DNA of 64,000 nt. Origin: Streptomyces sp. NBC_01750 (lineage in GTDB: Bacteria > Actinomycetota > Actinomycetes > Streptomycetales > Streptomycetaceae). The notes below the pieces were generated by a model. The model was not told the origin of the DNA. It made no database searches and was given only the letters and a program-made list of their open reading frames with translations. The position numbers and the translations under genes are program-made. Of the stretch, positions 51,572 to 59,479 are shown in pieces. The stretch spans positions 4,156,001 through 4,220,000 of the forward strand of contig NZ_CP109137.1 in the NCBI RefSeq assembly GCF_035918095.1, read 5' to 3'. Each line of letters begins with the position of its first letter. Position 1 is the stretch's first letter.

Positions 51572-51997
51572 ATGCGTGCAGTGGTGCAGAGGGTCGACGG
51601 CGCGAGCGTCGTCGTGGCGGGCGAGACGGTCGGCGAGATCGTCGGCGAAGGGCTGTGTGTGCTGGTGGGAGTGACCCACGAGGACACCGGGGAGAAGGCG
51701 GCGCAGCTGGCCCGCAAGCTCTGGTCGGTCCGGATTCTGGAGGCCGAGAAGTCCTGCTCCGACGTGAACGCGCCCTTGCTGGTGATTTCGCAGTTCACTC
51801 TCTACGGGGACGCCCGCAAGGGCCGCCGCCCCACCTGGAACGCAGCTGCCCCCGGCGATGTGGCCGAACCGCTGGTCGACGAGGTGGTGGCGCAGCTGCG
51901 GGCGCTGGGGGCGCGGGTGGAGACGGGCCGGTTCGGGGCGGACATGCGCGTCTCGCTCACCAATCACGGCCCGTTCACCGTACTGATCGAGGTCTGA
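51572..51997 (+). CDS. dtd: D-aminoacyl-tRNA deacylase
   Basis: 141-residue DTD proofreading enzyme that removes D-amino acids (and Gly from tRNA-Ala) from charged tRNAs. Signature motifs: [15 protein letters not shown], the [15 protein letters not shown] motif (SQxTL/F) and the C-terminal [14 protein letters not shown] (NxGPVT-like). The ATG at 51572 has TAGGTT exactly 7 nt upstream, a leaderless-type start. Divergent from rsiG. Confidence 0.95.
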   Translation: MRAVVQRVDGASVVVAGETVGEIVGEGLCVLVGVTHEDTGEKAAQLARKLWSVRILEAEKSCSDVNAPLLVISQFTLYGDARKGRRPTWNAAAPGDVAEPLVDEVVAQLRALGARVETGRFGADMRVSLTNHGPFTVLIEV

Positions 51998-52090
51998 GTA
52001 CGGAGCGCGGTCCGGGTCCGATCAAGGCCTCGGCACTCGCCGAGGTCCGGGCACGCGCCGAGGTCCGGGTACTCGCCGAAGCCCGCGGAG

Positions 52091-53056
52091 CTACGGCTCG
52101 ACCACGAGCTCCTGCGAGGCCGCCGTGTCGCCCGCCAGCAGCTCCGCTTCCACCGGCACATTGCGCTTGACCAGAGCGAGCGCGATCGGACCGAGCTCGT
52201 GATGGCGGGCGGACGTGGTGATGAAGCCCAGCTGGCGGCCCTCCTCCCCGTCCGCAGCGAGCCGCACCGGAGTGCCGTGGCCCGGCAGGTGCACCTCACT
52301 GCCGTCGAGGTGCAGGAAGACCAGCCTGCGCGGCGGCTTCCCCAGGTTGTGGACACGCGCGACGGTCTCCTGGCCGCGGTAGCAGCCCTTCTCCAGGTGG
52401 ACCGCGCTGCCGATCCAGCCCAGCTCGTGCGGGATGGTGCGGTGGTCGGTCTCGAAGCCGAGGCGCGGGCGGTGGGTCTCGACGCGCAGTGCCTCGTACG
52501 CCAGGATCCCGGCGACCGGGCCGTTCGCGGCGGCGTACGCCTCGAGGCCGGAGCGCGGCAGGAACAGGTCGCGACCGTGTGGGGTCTCCCGTACGACAAC
52601 GCCATCGGGCACTTCGGCGATGGAGCCCGCGGGAAGGTGGACGACCGCGAACTCCTCGGTGCGGTCGGCGACTTCGACCCGGTAGAAGAACTTCATCGAC
52701 TCCAGGTACGCGATGAGTTCCTGCTGCGTGCCCGGCTCGACATGCGCCCAGACCGTCTCGCCGTCGTCGACGAGATACAGGGCGTGCTCGATATGGCCGT
52801 GCGCGGAGAGGATCAGCGCCTCGGTCGCCTGGCCGACCGGGAGCTCGCTCACATGCTGGGTGAGCAGCAGATGCAGCCAGCTCAGGCGGTCGTCGCCGGT
52901 GACGGTGACGACGCCGCGGTGCGAGAGATCGACGAGGCCGGTGCCGCCCGCGAGGGCGCGCTGCTCGCGGAACAGATCGCCGTAGTGCGCGGCGACGCCT
53001 TCGTCATGGCCTTCGGCGGCGACCGCACCGGGCAGGGACAGCAGAGGGCTCTTCAT
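52091..53056 (-). CDS. ygfZ: YgfZ/GcvT-like folate-binding Fe-S assembly protein
   Basis: 321 residues with the GcvT fold and the YgfZ hallmark KGCYRGQETVARVHNLGKPP (K-G-C-Y-x-G-Q-E), whose Cys is essential for the role of YgfZ in repair or assembly of iron-sulfur clusters using tetrahydrofolate. N-terminal GLVDLSHRGVVTVTGDDRLS and LTQHVSEL are shared with glycine-cleavage T proteins. ATG at 53056 with TAGGCT 6 nt upstream (leaderless-type). It is downstream of nur on the same strand, 10 bp after the nur stop region, but has its own -10-like element. A short 18-bp tandem repeat lies beyond its stop (52040-52080). Confidence 0.92.
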   Translation of the reverse strand: MKSPLLSLPGAVAAEGHDEGVAAHYGDLFREQRALAGGTGLVDLSHRGVVTVTGDDRLSWLHLLLTQHVSELPVGQATEALILSAHGHIEHALYLVDDGETVWAHVEPGTQQELIAYLESMKFFYRVEVADRTEEFAVVHLPAGSIAEVPDGVVVRETPHGRDLFLPRSGLEAYAAANGPVAGILAYEALRVETHRPRLGFETDHRTIPHELGWIGSAVHLEKGCYRGQETVARVHNLGKPPRRLVFLHLDGSEVHLPGHGTPVRLAADGEEGRQLGFITTSARHHELGPIALALVKRNVPVEAELLAGDTAASQELVVEP

Positions 53057-53065
53057 GCGCTAAGC

Positions 53066-53503
53066 CTACGACTCGGTGGTCGAGGCCTCAGCAGTGCACT
53101 TCTTGCAGCGGCCGAAGATCGCGAAGTGCTTCATATCCGTCTCGAAACCGAAGGTCTCGCGAAGCTTGGAAGTGAACTCGGCGGCGACGGTGACATCCGC
53201 CTCGATCACATTCGTACAGTCCCGGCAGACCAGGTGGATGTGGTGGTGCCGGTCGGCGAGGTGGTACGTCGGGGCACCGTGGCCGAGGTGGGCGTGGGAG
53301 ACCAGGCCGAGCTCCTCGAGGAGCTCCAGGGTCCGGTAGACGGTGGAGATGTTCACGCCTGAGGCGGTCTTGCGCACCTCGGAGAGGATCTCGTCGGGCG
53401 TCGCGTGCTCGAGCGTGTCGACGGCTTCGAGGACAAGCTGGCGCTGCGGCGTCAGCCGGTAGCCGCGCTGCCGCAGATCGCTTTTCCAGTCGGTGCTCAC
53501 CAC
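53066..53503 (-). CDS. nur: Nickel-responsive Fur-family regulator Nur
   Basis: 145 residues, matching S. coelicolor Nur closely from memory (MVSTDWKSDLRQRGYRLTPQ). Winged helix to about 80; His33, His86, His88 and His90 (ADRHHHIHLVC) form the M-site, His70, His72 and His126 the nickel site, and Cys93/96 plus Cys133/136 the structural zinc-type pair. With nickel, Nur represses nickel uptake genes and the iron superoxide dismutase. I chose the first of two adjacent GTG codons (53503), giving MV at the N-terminus. The histidine pattern separates it from FurA, Zur and CatR. Confidence 0.95.
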   Translation of the reverse strand: MVSTDWKSDLRQRGYRLTPQRQLVLEAVDTLEHATPDEILSEVRKTASGVNISTVYRTLELLEELGLVSHAHLGHGAPTYHLADRHHHIHLVCRDCTNVIEADVTVAAEFTSKLRETFGFETDMKHFAIFGRCKKCTAEASTTES

Positions 53504-53669
53504 GCACCCAGTGTAGGCAGGCGCTTCGGCCGCGGGGAGCGGTTGTCGGCCTTGATCCCGCGGCGGGGCGGCGCGCGGCGAACGGCGGTCCGCCGCCGCG
53601 AGCACCGGACCCGTCGCCGCGGCGCCGGTGATCAGCGGCCGCACATGGTCTCGAACCAGGCCCGGCGGG

Positions 53670-54242
53670 CTACTTGAAGAAGGCGATGCCGTCGTCCGGG
53701 AGATCGCCGAGGTCCTTGGCCCACTCCTCGACCTGCTCCGGCGAGACGACCTTCTTCAGATGCGCCGACATGTACGGGCGCAGCGGGACCTCCGGAGTGG
53801 ACTTCTCGCCCACCCACATCAGGTCGCCCTTCACATAGCCGTAGAGCCGCTTGCCACCGTTGTACGGCCCCGAGGCCCCGGTGCGCGCGACCGCGTCCGT
53901 CACCAGGTCGATCTGCGGCTTCTGGTCGGCGAGGTCGCCGTACCAGATCTCGACGATGCCCTGGTCACGGGCCATGACGACCTCGACCTTGCGGTCGGGG
54001 TCGATACGCCAGTAGCCGGTCTCGGACTCCAGCGGACGGACCTTCTTGCCCTCGGCGTCGAGGACCCAGGTGTGCGAGACGTACTCGACGAAGTCCCGGC
54101 CGTCGTGGCTGAAGGTGACTTCCTGGCCGAAGTTGCACTTCTCGGCGCCGGGGAAGTCGGAAACGCCCACACCCTCCCAGGTACCGAGGAGGAAGGCGAG
54201 GGGGACGAGGCCCGGGTTCAGGTCGGACGGAATCTCGATCAT
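53670..54242 (-). CDS. Nitrobindin-like (FABP-family) beta-barrel protein
   Basis: 190 residues beginning with the GxWxGxG lipocalin-like signature LLGTWEGVGVSD, then beta-barrel strands (VTFSHDGRDFVEYVSHTWVL, GYWRIDPDRKVEVVMARDQG). Nitrobindins bind ferric heme and isomerise peroxynitrite; the conserved proximal His and surrounding residues near the C-terminus (SAHLKKV) are compatible but not proof. Usually annotated as FABP family in actinobacteria and typically next to the nur/fur gene, as here. ATG at 54242. Confidence 0.88.
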   Translation of the reverse strand: MIEIPSDLNPGLVPLAFLLGTWEGVGVSDFPGAEKCNFGQEVTFSHDGRDFVEYVSHTWVLDAEGKKVRPLESETGYWRIDPDRKVEVVMARDQGIVEIWYGDLADQKPQIDLVTDAVARTGASGPYNGGKRLYGYVKGDLMWVGEKSTPEVPLRPYMSAHLKKVVSPEQVEEWAKDLGDLPDDGIAFFK

Positions 54243-54296
54243 GAGAGCTCTGGCGATCTGTAGAGATACGGGGTGACGAGCGCGGAGCGGCGCTGA

Positions 54297-54398
54297 CTAA
54301 CGCTGGCCCTGGTAGAGCTTCTTCACGGTCAGACCGGCGAAGGCGGCGACGCCGACGCAGACCAGGACCAGCAGGGCTTCGAAGAATGCCTCAAGCAC
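54297..54398 (-). CDS. 33-residue single-helix membrane peptide
   Basis: VLEAFFEALLVLVCVGVAAF then AGLTVKKLYQGQR: one hydrophobic helix and a basic tail, expected to insert with the C-terminus inside. The GTG at 54398 follows GAGGAGC at proper distance. It precedes the nitrobindin-like gene by 54 bp in the same orientation and may share its transcript. Function unknown; too short for most gene finders. Confidence 0.7.
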   Translation of the reverse strand: MLEAFFEALLVLVCVGVAAFAGLTVKKLYQGQR

Positions 54399-54677
54399 GG
54401 GGTGCTCCTCGGATGTGCGGTGTGGGCGGTAAGGGCCGGGTCCCAGCCTAATGGGTGGGGCCACGGAGATCTCCGCGAGGTGGCGGCACGCGGGGTCTGC
54501 CCCGGCAGTTGGTCCCGTGGGGCACCATCCGACTGGATGGGGACGGCCGGGTCCCGCCCTTACTCGACGGGAAGATTCGCCGCTTCGGTGTCGCCCGCGG
54601 CGATGCGGCGGACCCGCGAGCAGCGGACGCGCGGGCGGCGCACGGGGCTCTGTCCCCCGCGCATTACAGTTCGGAGC

Positions 54678-55040
54678 ATGGCGAAGAAGCTCGTGATCAA
54701 GGTGACCGCCGGGGCCGATGCGCCCGAGCGCTGCTCGCAGGCCTTCACGGTGGCGGCCGTCGCCGCGGCCAGCGGTGTGGAGGTCTCGCTGTGGCTGACC
54801 GGTGAGTCCGCGTGGTTCGCGTTGCCGGGCCGCGCGGCCGAGTTCGAACTGCCGCATGCCGCGCCGCTGCCGGATCTCATCGAGACGATCCAGGCGACCG
54901 GGCAGATCACGCTCTGCACGCAGTGCGCGGTCCGTCGGGACATCACGGAGAAGGACGTGCTCGAGGGCGTACGGATCGCGGGCGCGCAGGTCTTCGTCAG
55001 CGAGATCATGCCGGACGGCGTCCAGGCGCTCGTCTACTAG
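54678..55040 (+). CDS. DsrE-like sulfur-transfer family protein
   Basis: 120-residue protein with the DsrE/TusD-type fold: MAKKLVIKVTAGADAPERCS, QAFTVAAVAAASGVEVSLWL, and TGQITLCTQCAVRRDITEKD, whose CxxC could carry persulfide. The ATG at 54678 has TACAGT exactly 7 nt upstream (leaderless-type). It lies in a local cluster of sulfur genes (DUF1416, sseA, moaD), supporting a sulfur-relay role, but that is inference. Confidence 0.85.
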   Translation: MAKKLVIKVTAGADAPERCSQAFTVAAVAAASGVEVSLWLTGESAWFALPGRAAEFELPHAAPLPDLIETIQATGQITLCTQCAVRRDITEKDVLEGVRIAGAQVFVSEIMPDGVQALVY

Positions 55041-55108
55041 CGGACTCGTCCGTCAGCCGGCCACCGGACCGGTTCGTCCACCACCAAACCGGCTTGTCCA
55101 CCATCGGG

Positions 55109-55372
55109 CTACTGGGACCGGCGCTTCTTGCCGTCCAGTTCGTCCCACCACTCGTCGGATTTCGGGTCCCCCGACGGGTCGTCCCACCAGCGGTCCTCGG
55201 GGCCGCGCGCGTTGGCGAACATCGCGGCGACCGGCGGGATGACCATGGCGACGACGCACATGCCGACGGCGACGGGGATCGACCAGAGGCGCACGACGGC
55301 CCACGCGGACACGAAAAGGAAGACGCATCCGCCCATCAGCAGGAAGTAACCACGCCGGCGTCGCGCGTACAT
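55109..55372 (-). CDS. DUF3099-family membrane protein
   Basis: 87 residues: basic N-terminus (MYARRRRGYF), two close membrane helices (FLLMGGCVFLFVSAWAVVRL and VAVGMCVVAMVIPPVAAMFA) and the family's acidic Trp-rich tail (EDRWWDDPSGDPKSDEWWDE). Function unknown; widespread in actinobacteria. The ATG at 55372 has GGAGGT directly upstream at short spacing. Separated from DUF1416/sseA by a terminator, so transcribed on its own. Confidence 0.88.
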   Translation of the reverse strand: MYARRRRGYFLLMGGCVFLFVSAWAVVRLWSIPVAVGMCVVAMVIPPVAAMFANARGPEDRWWDDPSGDPKSDEWWDELDGKKRRSQ

Positions 55373-55403
55373 ACCTCCAGCGTACGGCCGGCGACGCGGA
55401 CGA

Positions 55404-55460
55404 CCGAAGGGCCGCACCCCGATCAGGAAGCGTCCAACCCCCTGGGGTGCGGCCCTTCGG
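55404..55460 (-). terminator. Terminator of the sseA-DUF1416 operon
   Basis: 17-bp perfect stem (55404-55420 with 55444-55460) with a 23-nt loop, starting 15 bp beyond the DUF1416 stop. Confidence 0.8.
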
Positions 55461-55475
55461 CCAGTACGTGATGAA

Positions 55476-55763
55476 TCAGACCGCGATCGCGACCTCGGCG
55501 AGGCCACCGGTCTGCGCGACGACCGTACGGTCCGCCGTGCCACCCGGAACGAGCGCGCGCACCGTCCACGTGCCCTCGGCCGCGTAGAAGCGGAACTGTC
55601 CGGTCGCCGAGGTCGGGACCTCGGCGGTGAACTCGCCGGTCGAGTCCAGCAGGCGCACATAGCCGGTGACGGGCTCGCCGTCACGGGTCACGCTGCCCTG
55701 GATGGTCGTCTCACCGGGCTTGATCGTCGAAGCGTCGGGGCCGCCGGCCTTTGCTCCACACAT
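55476..55763 (-). CDS. DUF1416 (SseC-like) protein
   Basis: 95 residues: MCGAKAGGPDASTIKPGETT, then a transthyretin/carboxypeptidase-regulatory-like beta-sandwich (IQGSVTRDGEPVTGYVRLLD, GTWTVRALVPGG). It corresponds to mycobacterial SseC, which is always paired with a thiosulfate sulfurtransferase. The role is unknown; the invariant Cys2 could accept sulfur. The gene follows sseA by 32 bp, clearly one operon ending at the hairpin 55404-55460. Confidence 0.9.
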   Translation of the reverse strand: MCGAKAGGPDASTIKPGETTIQGSVTRDGEPVTGYVRLLDSTGEFTAEVPTSATGQFRFYAAEGTWTVRALVPGGTADRTVVAQTGGLAEVAIAV

Positions 55764-55795
55764 AGGGTCGTCCTTCGGGGGTCGGGAGGAGGGGT

Positions 55796-56641
55796 TTACT
55801 TGCCGGAGCCGAGCTCGATCGGCACGCCGACCAAGGAGCCGTACTCGGTCCACGAGCCGTCGTAGTTCTTGACGTTGGGCTGCTCGAGCAGCTCGTGCAG
55901 CACGAACCAGGTGAGCGAGGAACGCTCACCGATGCGGCACAGGGCGATGGTGTCCTTCGCGAGGTCGACGTCCTCGTCCTCGTAGAGCGCCTTGAGCTCG
56001 TCGTCGGACTTGAAGGTGCCGTCGTCGTTGGCGTTCTTCGACCACGGAATGTTGCGGGAGGTCGGGATGTGGCCCGCCTTCTGCGACTGCTCCTGCGGGA
56101 GGTGGGCCGGGGCGAGGAGCTTGCCCGAGAACTCGTCGGGCGAACGGACGTCGACCAGGTTCAGCTTGCCGATCGAGGCGATGACCTCGTCGCGGAAGGC
56201 GCGGATCGAGGTGTCCTGGGGCTTGGCCTTGTACTCGGTGGCCGGGCGGTTCGGGACCTCGGAGCCGTCGACCAGGTCGCGGGAGTCGAGCTCCCACTTC
56301 TTGCGGCCACCGTCGAGGAGCTTGACGCTGTCGTGGCCGTAGAGCTTGAAGTACCAGTAGGCGTACGAGGCGAACCAGTTGTTGTTGCCGCCGTAGAGAA
56401 CGACGGTGTCGTCGTTGGCGATGCCCTTCGCCGAGAGGAGCTTCTCGAAGCCCTCCTGGTCGACGAAGTCACGGCGGACCGGGTCCTGGAGGTCGCTCTT
56501 CCAGTCGATCCGGACGGCGTTCTTGATGTGGTTCTTGTCGTACGCGGAAGTGTCCTCGTCGACCTCGACGATGACGACCTTCGGGTCCTCGATGTGGGCC
56601 TCGACCCAGTCGGCGTCTACCAGGACGTCGCTGCGGCTCAT
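55796..56641 (-). CDS. sseA: Thiosulfate/3-mercaptopyruvate sulfurtransferase (rhodanese)
   Basis: 281-residue tandem-rhodanese enzyme. The N-terminal domain (SDVLVDADWVEAHIEDPKVV) is inactive; the C-terminal domain has the persulfide-forming Cys235 in ALCRIGERSSLTWFVLHELL, the CR(x)GxRS loop of thiosulfate sulfurtransferases rather than the CGSGV of mercaptopyruvate enzymes. Moves sulfur from thiosulfate to thiol or cyanide acceptors. ATG at 56641 after GGAGGAGAAAGAGC. Preceded by a cysteine-containing leader peptide gene (56782-56862), which suggests control by cysteine supply. Confidence 0.93.
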   Translation of the reverse strand: MSRSDVLVDADWVEAHIEDPKVVIVEVDEDTSAYDKNHIKNAVRIDWKSDLQDPVRRDFVDQEGFEKLLSAKGIANDDTVVLYGGNNNWFASYAYWYFKLYGHDSVKLLDGGRKKWELDSRDLVDGSEVPNRPATEYKAKPQDTSIRAFRDEVIASIGKLNLVDVRSPDEFSGKLLAPAHLPQEQSQKAGHIPTSRNIPWSKNANDDGTFKSDDELKALYEDEDVDLAKDTIALCRIGERSSLTWFVLHELLEQPNVKNYDGSWTEYGSLVGVPIELGSGK

Positions 56642-56781
56642 GCTCTTTCTCCTCCGGGGCAGTGTGCGGCGGGTGGTACGAAGAGGGGTGTGCGGGTACG
56701 CGCAGCGCGCGGCCTACCGGCACGGTGGGTGGCCCTGACAACGGTCGAAGGGCCCGGGGGATACGGGAGTCGGGCTCCCGC

Positions 56782-56862
56782 TCAGAAAGTGCGACAGAGC
56801 ATGGCGGCGACGCGGCACAGGTCTACTGCCCGCCGCTTCGTGAGATCCGCCTGTCGCTTCAT
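56782..56862 (-). CDS. 26-residue Cys-containing leader peptide upstream of sseA
   Basis: MKRQADLTKRRAVDLCRVAA then MLCRTF. The core LTKRRAVDLCRVxAxLCR is the pattern of the actinobacterial putative leader peptides found upstream of sulfur-assimilation genes. The ATG at 56862 lies 7 nt after a -10 TACGAT, so the transcript is probably leaderless, and 140 nt separate its stop from sseA. Ribosome behaviour at its two Cys codons could tune sseA expression. Too short for most gene finders. Confidence 0.85.
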   Translation of the reverse strand: MKRQADLTKRRAVDLCRVAAMLCRTF

Positions 56863-57230
56863 GTGTCCGATCGTAGGGACGATTCGGCTGCCATGTCACC
56901 GGCGTGTCGGATGATGAGACGCGATCATCCACTATGCGGGACGCGAGCCACCCGGACCCGCCCCGCGCCCGCCCTCATGGCCCTGCGCGGCTTTATGCCT
57001 TCTACCCAGCGGACACGGCCGTCTCACCATGCGGCCAGAGGCGGCAAAGAAGCGACTCACCATGCGGTCGGAGGGCGGCAAAGAAGGCGACACGGAGGCG
57101 GCAAGAAGTCGGGCACAAGGCCATCCGGACCGTCTCCTTGCCCTGGCACCATTGGCCGCCCGAGGACCGCCGGTCGGGCCGGCCCGCCAGTCCGGCCCGC
57201 CAGTCCGGCCGGCCAGTTCCGGCCGGCCCG
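56863..57230. other. Repeat-bearing gap between sseA leader and DUF2993 gene
   Basis: 368 bp without a credible gene. It has a roughly 33-bp direct repeat containing CTCACCATGCGG and GGCGGCAAAGAAG (about 57023-57095) and 13-bp repeats of GGCCCGCCAGTCC (57179-57240) that adjoin the DUF2993 stop. The right-hand part is 3' flank of the DUF2993 gene. Confidence 0.65.
56870..56899 (-). promoter_or_regulatory. Promoter of the sseA leader transcript
   Basis: On the minus strand GTGACA (56894-56899), 18-bp spacer, TACGAT (56870-56875). The predicted start point coincides with the leader peptide ATG at 56862. Confidence 0.75.
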
Positions 57231-57980
57231 TCAGCCCGCCAGCGAGACGTTCGTCCCCGTGCCCGAGAACCGCAGTCCGCCGTCCGCCGCCTGGACCTTG
57301 TCCAGCTTGATGCTCGACGGCATCCCGTCAATCTTCAGGTCGTAGTCGATGACCTTGCGCAGCTTCTCGTCGAAGCCCGGCACCGGCAGCGTCGGCAGCG
57401 ACTCGGCCCGCAGCTGGACCGTGCTGCCGCCCTTGAGCGCGACCGTGCTGTACGTGCTGACCGTGCGGCCCGCGAGCAGGCCCTTGAAAGCGCCCGGCAC
57501 CTGGATGCCCGCGCCGTCGAGCAGGTCGGTGAGCGGTCCCGTGACCTTGACCTGGCCCTTTGCGGCCCGCTCGGCGCCCGCGTAGCTGACGGTGGCGCCC
57601 TTCGGCGCGGCCTTCGTCAGATCGGCGTAGGAGATCCGGGCGGAACCGTCGGCCCGGTCCGCGACGGCGGAGGAGAAGGTGCTGTCGATCTTCACGTTGC
57701 GCAGCTCGGCCTTGACCTCGGTGACGTTGACCGAGTGGCCGCCCGCGGTGGCGGTGATACCGGCGAGGCTGACGTCGACCTCTTCGAGTTCCTTGCCCAC
57801 CACCTGAGTGAGGAAAGGGAAACCCTTGATGGAGATCTCCGGCGTCGAGCTCAGCCCCTGGCTGCTCTTGATCTTGTCGGCCGCCTCCGACTCGGCCAGG
57901 TTCACCGCGATCCGGTCCGCGGCGACGAAGATGCCGCCGAGGATCACAGTGATGATCAACAGTATTCGCAGTGCGCGCAT
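57231..57980 (-). CDS. DUF2993 (LmeA-like) envelope protein
   Basis: 249 residues with an N-terminal membrane anchor or signal (ALRILLIITVILGGIFVAAD) and the DUF2993 body: IKGFPFLTQVVGKELEEVDV, the diagnostic motif of the family, then repeated beta strands. The mycobacterial member LmeA binds phospholipids and promotes lipomannan maturation; the fold resembles lipid-transfer BPI/TULIP proteins. A role at the cell envelope is likely, no enzyme activity is implied. ATG at 57980. Confidence 0.9.
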   Translation of the reverse strand: MRALRILLIITVILGGIFVAADRIAVNLAESEAADKIKSSQGLSSTPEISIKGFPFLTQVVGKELEEVDVSLAGITATAGGHSVNVTEVKAELRNVKIDSTFSSAVADRADGSARISYADLTKAAPKGATVSYAGAERAAKGQVKVTGPLTDLLDGAGIQVPGAFKGLLAGRTVSTYSTVALKGGSTVQLRAESLPTLPVPGFDEKLRKVIDYDLKIDGMPSSIKLDKVQAADGGLRFSGTGTNVSLAG

Positions 57981-58101
57981 TGCTCGGTGTCCCCCACCCT
58001 GGTCTGTCCGGCCCCCCTGACGCCCGCGAGCCTAAACGAGTCCGGACGACGACCTCTGTTCATTGATCGACGACTGACGCCCGTTTTTGGTTCCTGCGCG
58101 A

Positions 58102-59181
58102 TCACCCGAGAGCGCGGCCGATCAGATAGACCGCGGGGGCAGCGGCGGTCAGCGGCAGGGCCACGCCCGCCGTCATGTGGACAAAGCGGGACGGGTAGTC
58201 GTAGCTCGCCACCCGCAGGCCGACCAGCGCGCAGACACCCGCGGCGAGACCCAGCAGCGCACCATTGGAGCCGATGTCGGTCGGACCGCCCGCCGTGATG
58301 CCCGCACCGGTCGCGGCCAGCATAGACAGGACGACGGAGGCGACGCCGGGCAGCGGCAGCGCGCGGAGCAGAACGGCCACGGCGACCGCGATCCCGCCCA
58401 CCACCACGGCGTCGTCCGCGGCCGCGAGATGCCCGGCCGCGAGGATCGTGAGCGCGGCGGATGCGACGGTCGCCATCAGTCCGGACATCCGCTCGTCGGC
58501 ATCCGCGTGACTGCGCAGCTGGAGCACGAGGGTGAGCAGCACCCAGACACCGAGCGTGCCGATGATCGCGGCGGGCGCGTTCTCCCGGCCGATGCCGAGC
58601 AGTACGGCGTCGGCGGCGAGGCCGCCCGCGAAGGCGAGCGCGATGCCCTGCCGGGCGGGCCACATGCCGTTGAGCCGGAACCATCCGGCCGCGGTGACGG
58701 CCTGCAGCAGCACGAGCGGTACGAGCAGGGCGTACGAGCCGATGGCCGCGCCGCCGGCCAGCAGCAGTCCGAGGACGGCGGTCAGCCCGGCGGGCTGCAT
58801 ACCCGGCGCGATGATCGGCGAGCGGCCCTCGGCGCGGGCGCGCTGGGCGTCGGTGATCCGGGCGTTCCCGACGGTGGTCGGGGCGCTGTACCCGGCGGTT
58901 CCCGGTGCGGCCGAACCGTCGGCCGCGGCCGGCGGCTCGTGCGCGGCGGGGGCCGGGGCAGGTGCCTCGGGCGGCAGCGGGTACGCGCCCTGCGGCGGCA
59001 GATACGAGGAGTCGGCGGCGGACTGCGCGGGCCGCACGACCGGCTGGTACTGCGTGTCCCAGGTCTCGGCCTCCCACGTCTGCGTCGCGCCGGAGTCGTG
59101 CAGCGGCTGCTGATAGGACTGCTGGTACGGCTCCTGGTACGGCTGCTGCGGTTCGTACGGATACTGCTGATCGCTGCTCAT
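58102..59181 (-). CDS. Polytopic membrane protein with Gln/Tyr/Pro-rich N-terminus
   Basis: 359 residues. The cytoplasmic N-terminus (1-125) is disordered (MSSDQQYPYEPQQPYQEPYQ), and then eight or so hydrophobic helices follow (LTAVLGLLLAGGAAIGSYAL, AAIIGTLGVWVLLTLVLQLR, AVVVGGIAVAVAVLLRALPL and others). I recognise no transport or enzyme motif. It is a conserved Streptomyces hypothetical by its position between DUF2993 and moaD. ATG at 59181; the moaD stop lies 10 bp upstream, so the genes are probably cotranscribed. Confidence 0.82.
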   Translation of the reverse strand: MSSDQQYPYEPQQPYQEPYQQSYQQPLHDSGATQTWEAETWDTQYQPVVRPAQSAADSSYLPPQGAYPLPPEAPAPAPAAHEPPAAADGSAAPGTAGYSAPTTVGNARITDAQRARAEGRSPIIAPGMQPAGLTAVLGLLLAGGAAIGSYALLVPLVLLQAVTAAGWFRLNGMWPARQGIALAFAGGLAADAVLLGIGRENAPAAIIGTLGVWVLLTLVLQLRSHADADERMSGLMATVASAALTILAAGHLAAADDAVVVGGIAVAVAVLLRALPLPGVASVVLSMLAATGAGITAGGPTDIGSNGALLGLAAGVCALVGLRVASYDYPSRFVHMTAGVALPLTAAAPAVYLIGRALG

Positions 59182-59191
59182 GTTGTGCGGT

Positions 59192-59446
59192 TCACCCTCC
59201 TGCGAACGGCGGGAGCACCTCGACCGTGCCGCCCTCGGCAAGCCGTACGGTCTCATGGCCGCGGGTCCCGACGGGGGCACCGTCGACGAGGAACGAACAC
59301 CGTTGCAGTACACGCGTCAGCTCACCGGGGTGCCGTTCGCGCACCGCGTCGAGCGCCTCCGCGAGCGTTCCCGCCGCGTACGGCTCCTCCGCGAGGCCGG
59401 CCGCCGCCTTGGCCGCGGCCCAGTAGCGGATGATTCCCGCTGCCAT
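59192..59446 (-). CDS. MoaD/ThiS-family sulfur carrier protein
   Basis: 84-residue ubiquitin-fold protein ending in the Gly-Gly tail (VEVLPPFAGG) that is adenylated and thiocarboxylated to donate sulfur, for molybdopterin, thiamine or cysteine synthesis. The ATG at 59446 follows a perfect AAAGGAG. No moeB/thiF-type activating enzyme adjoins it, so the recipient pathway is open; the sseA/DsrE neighbourhood suggests sulfur relay. Downstream of the alpha/beta hydrolase by 33 bp on the same strand. Confidence 0.9.
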   Translation of the reverse strand: MAAGIIRYWAAAKAAAGLAEEPYAAGTLAEALDAVRERHPGELTRVLQRCSFLVDGAPVGTRGHETVRLAEGGTVEVLPPFAGG

Positions 59447-59479
59447 GTCGGCACTCCTTTCATCGGCTTCCATGATGGG

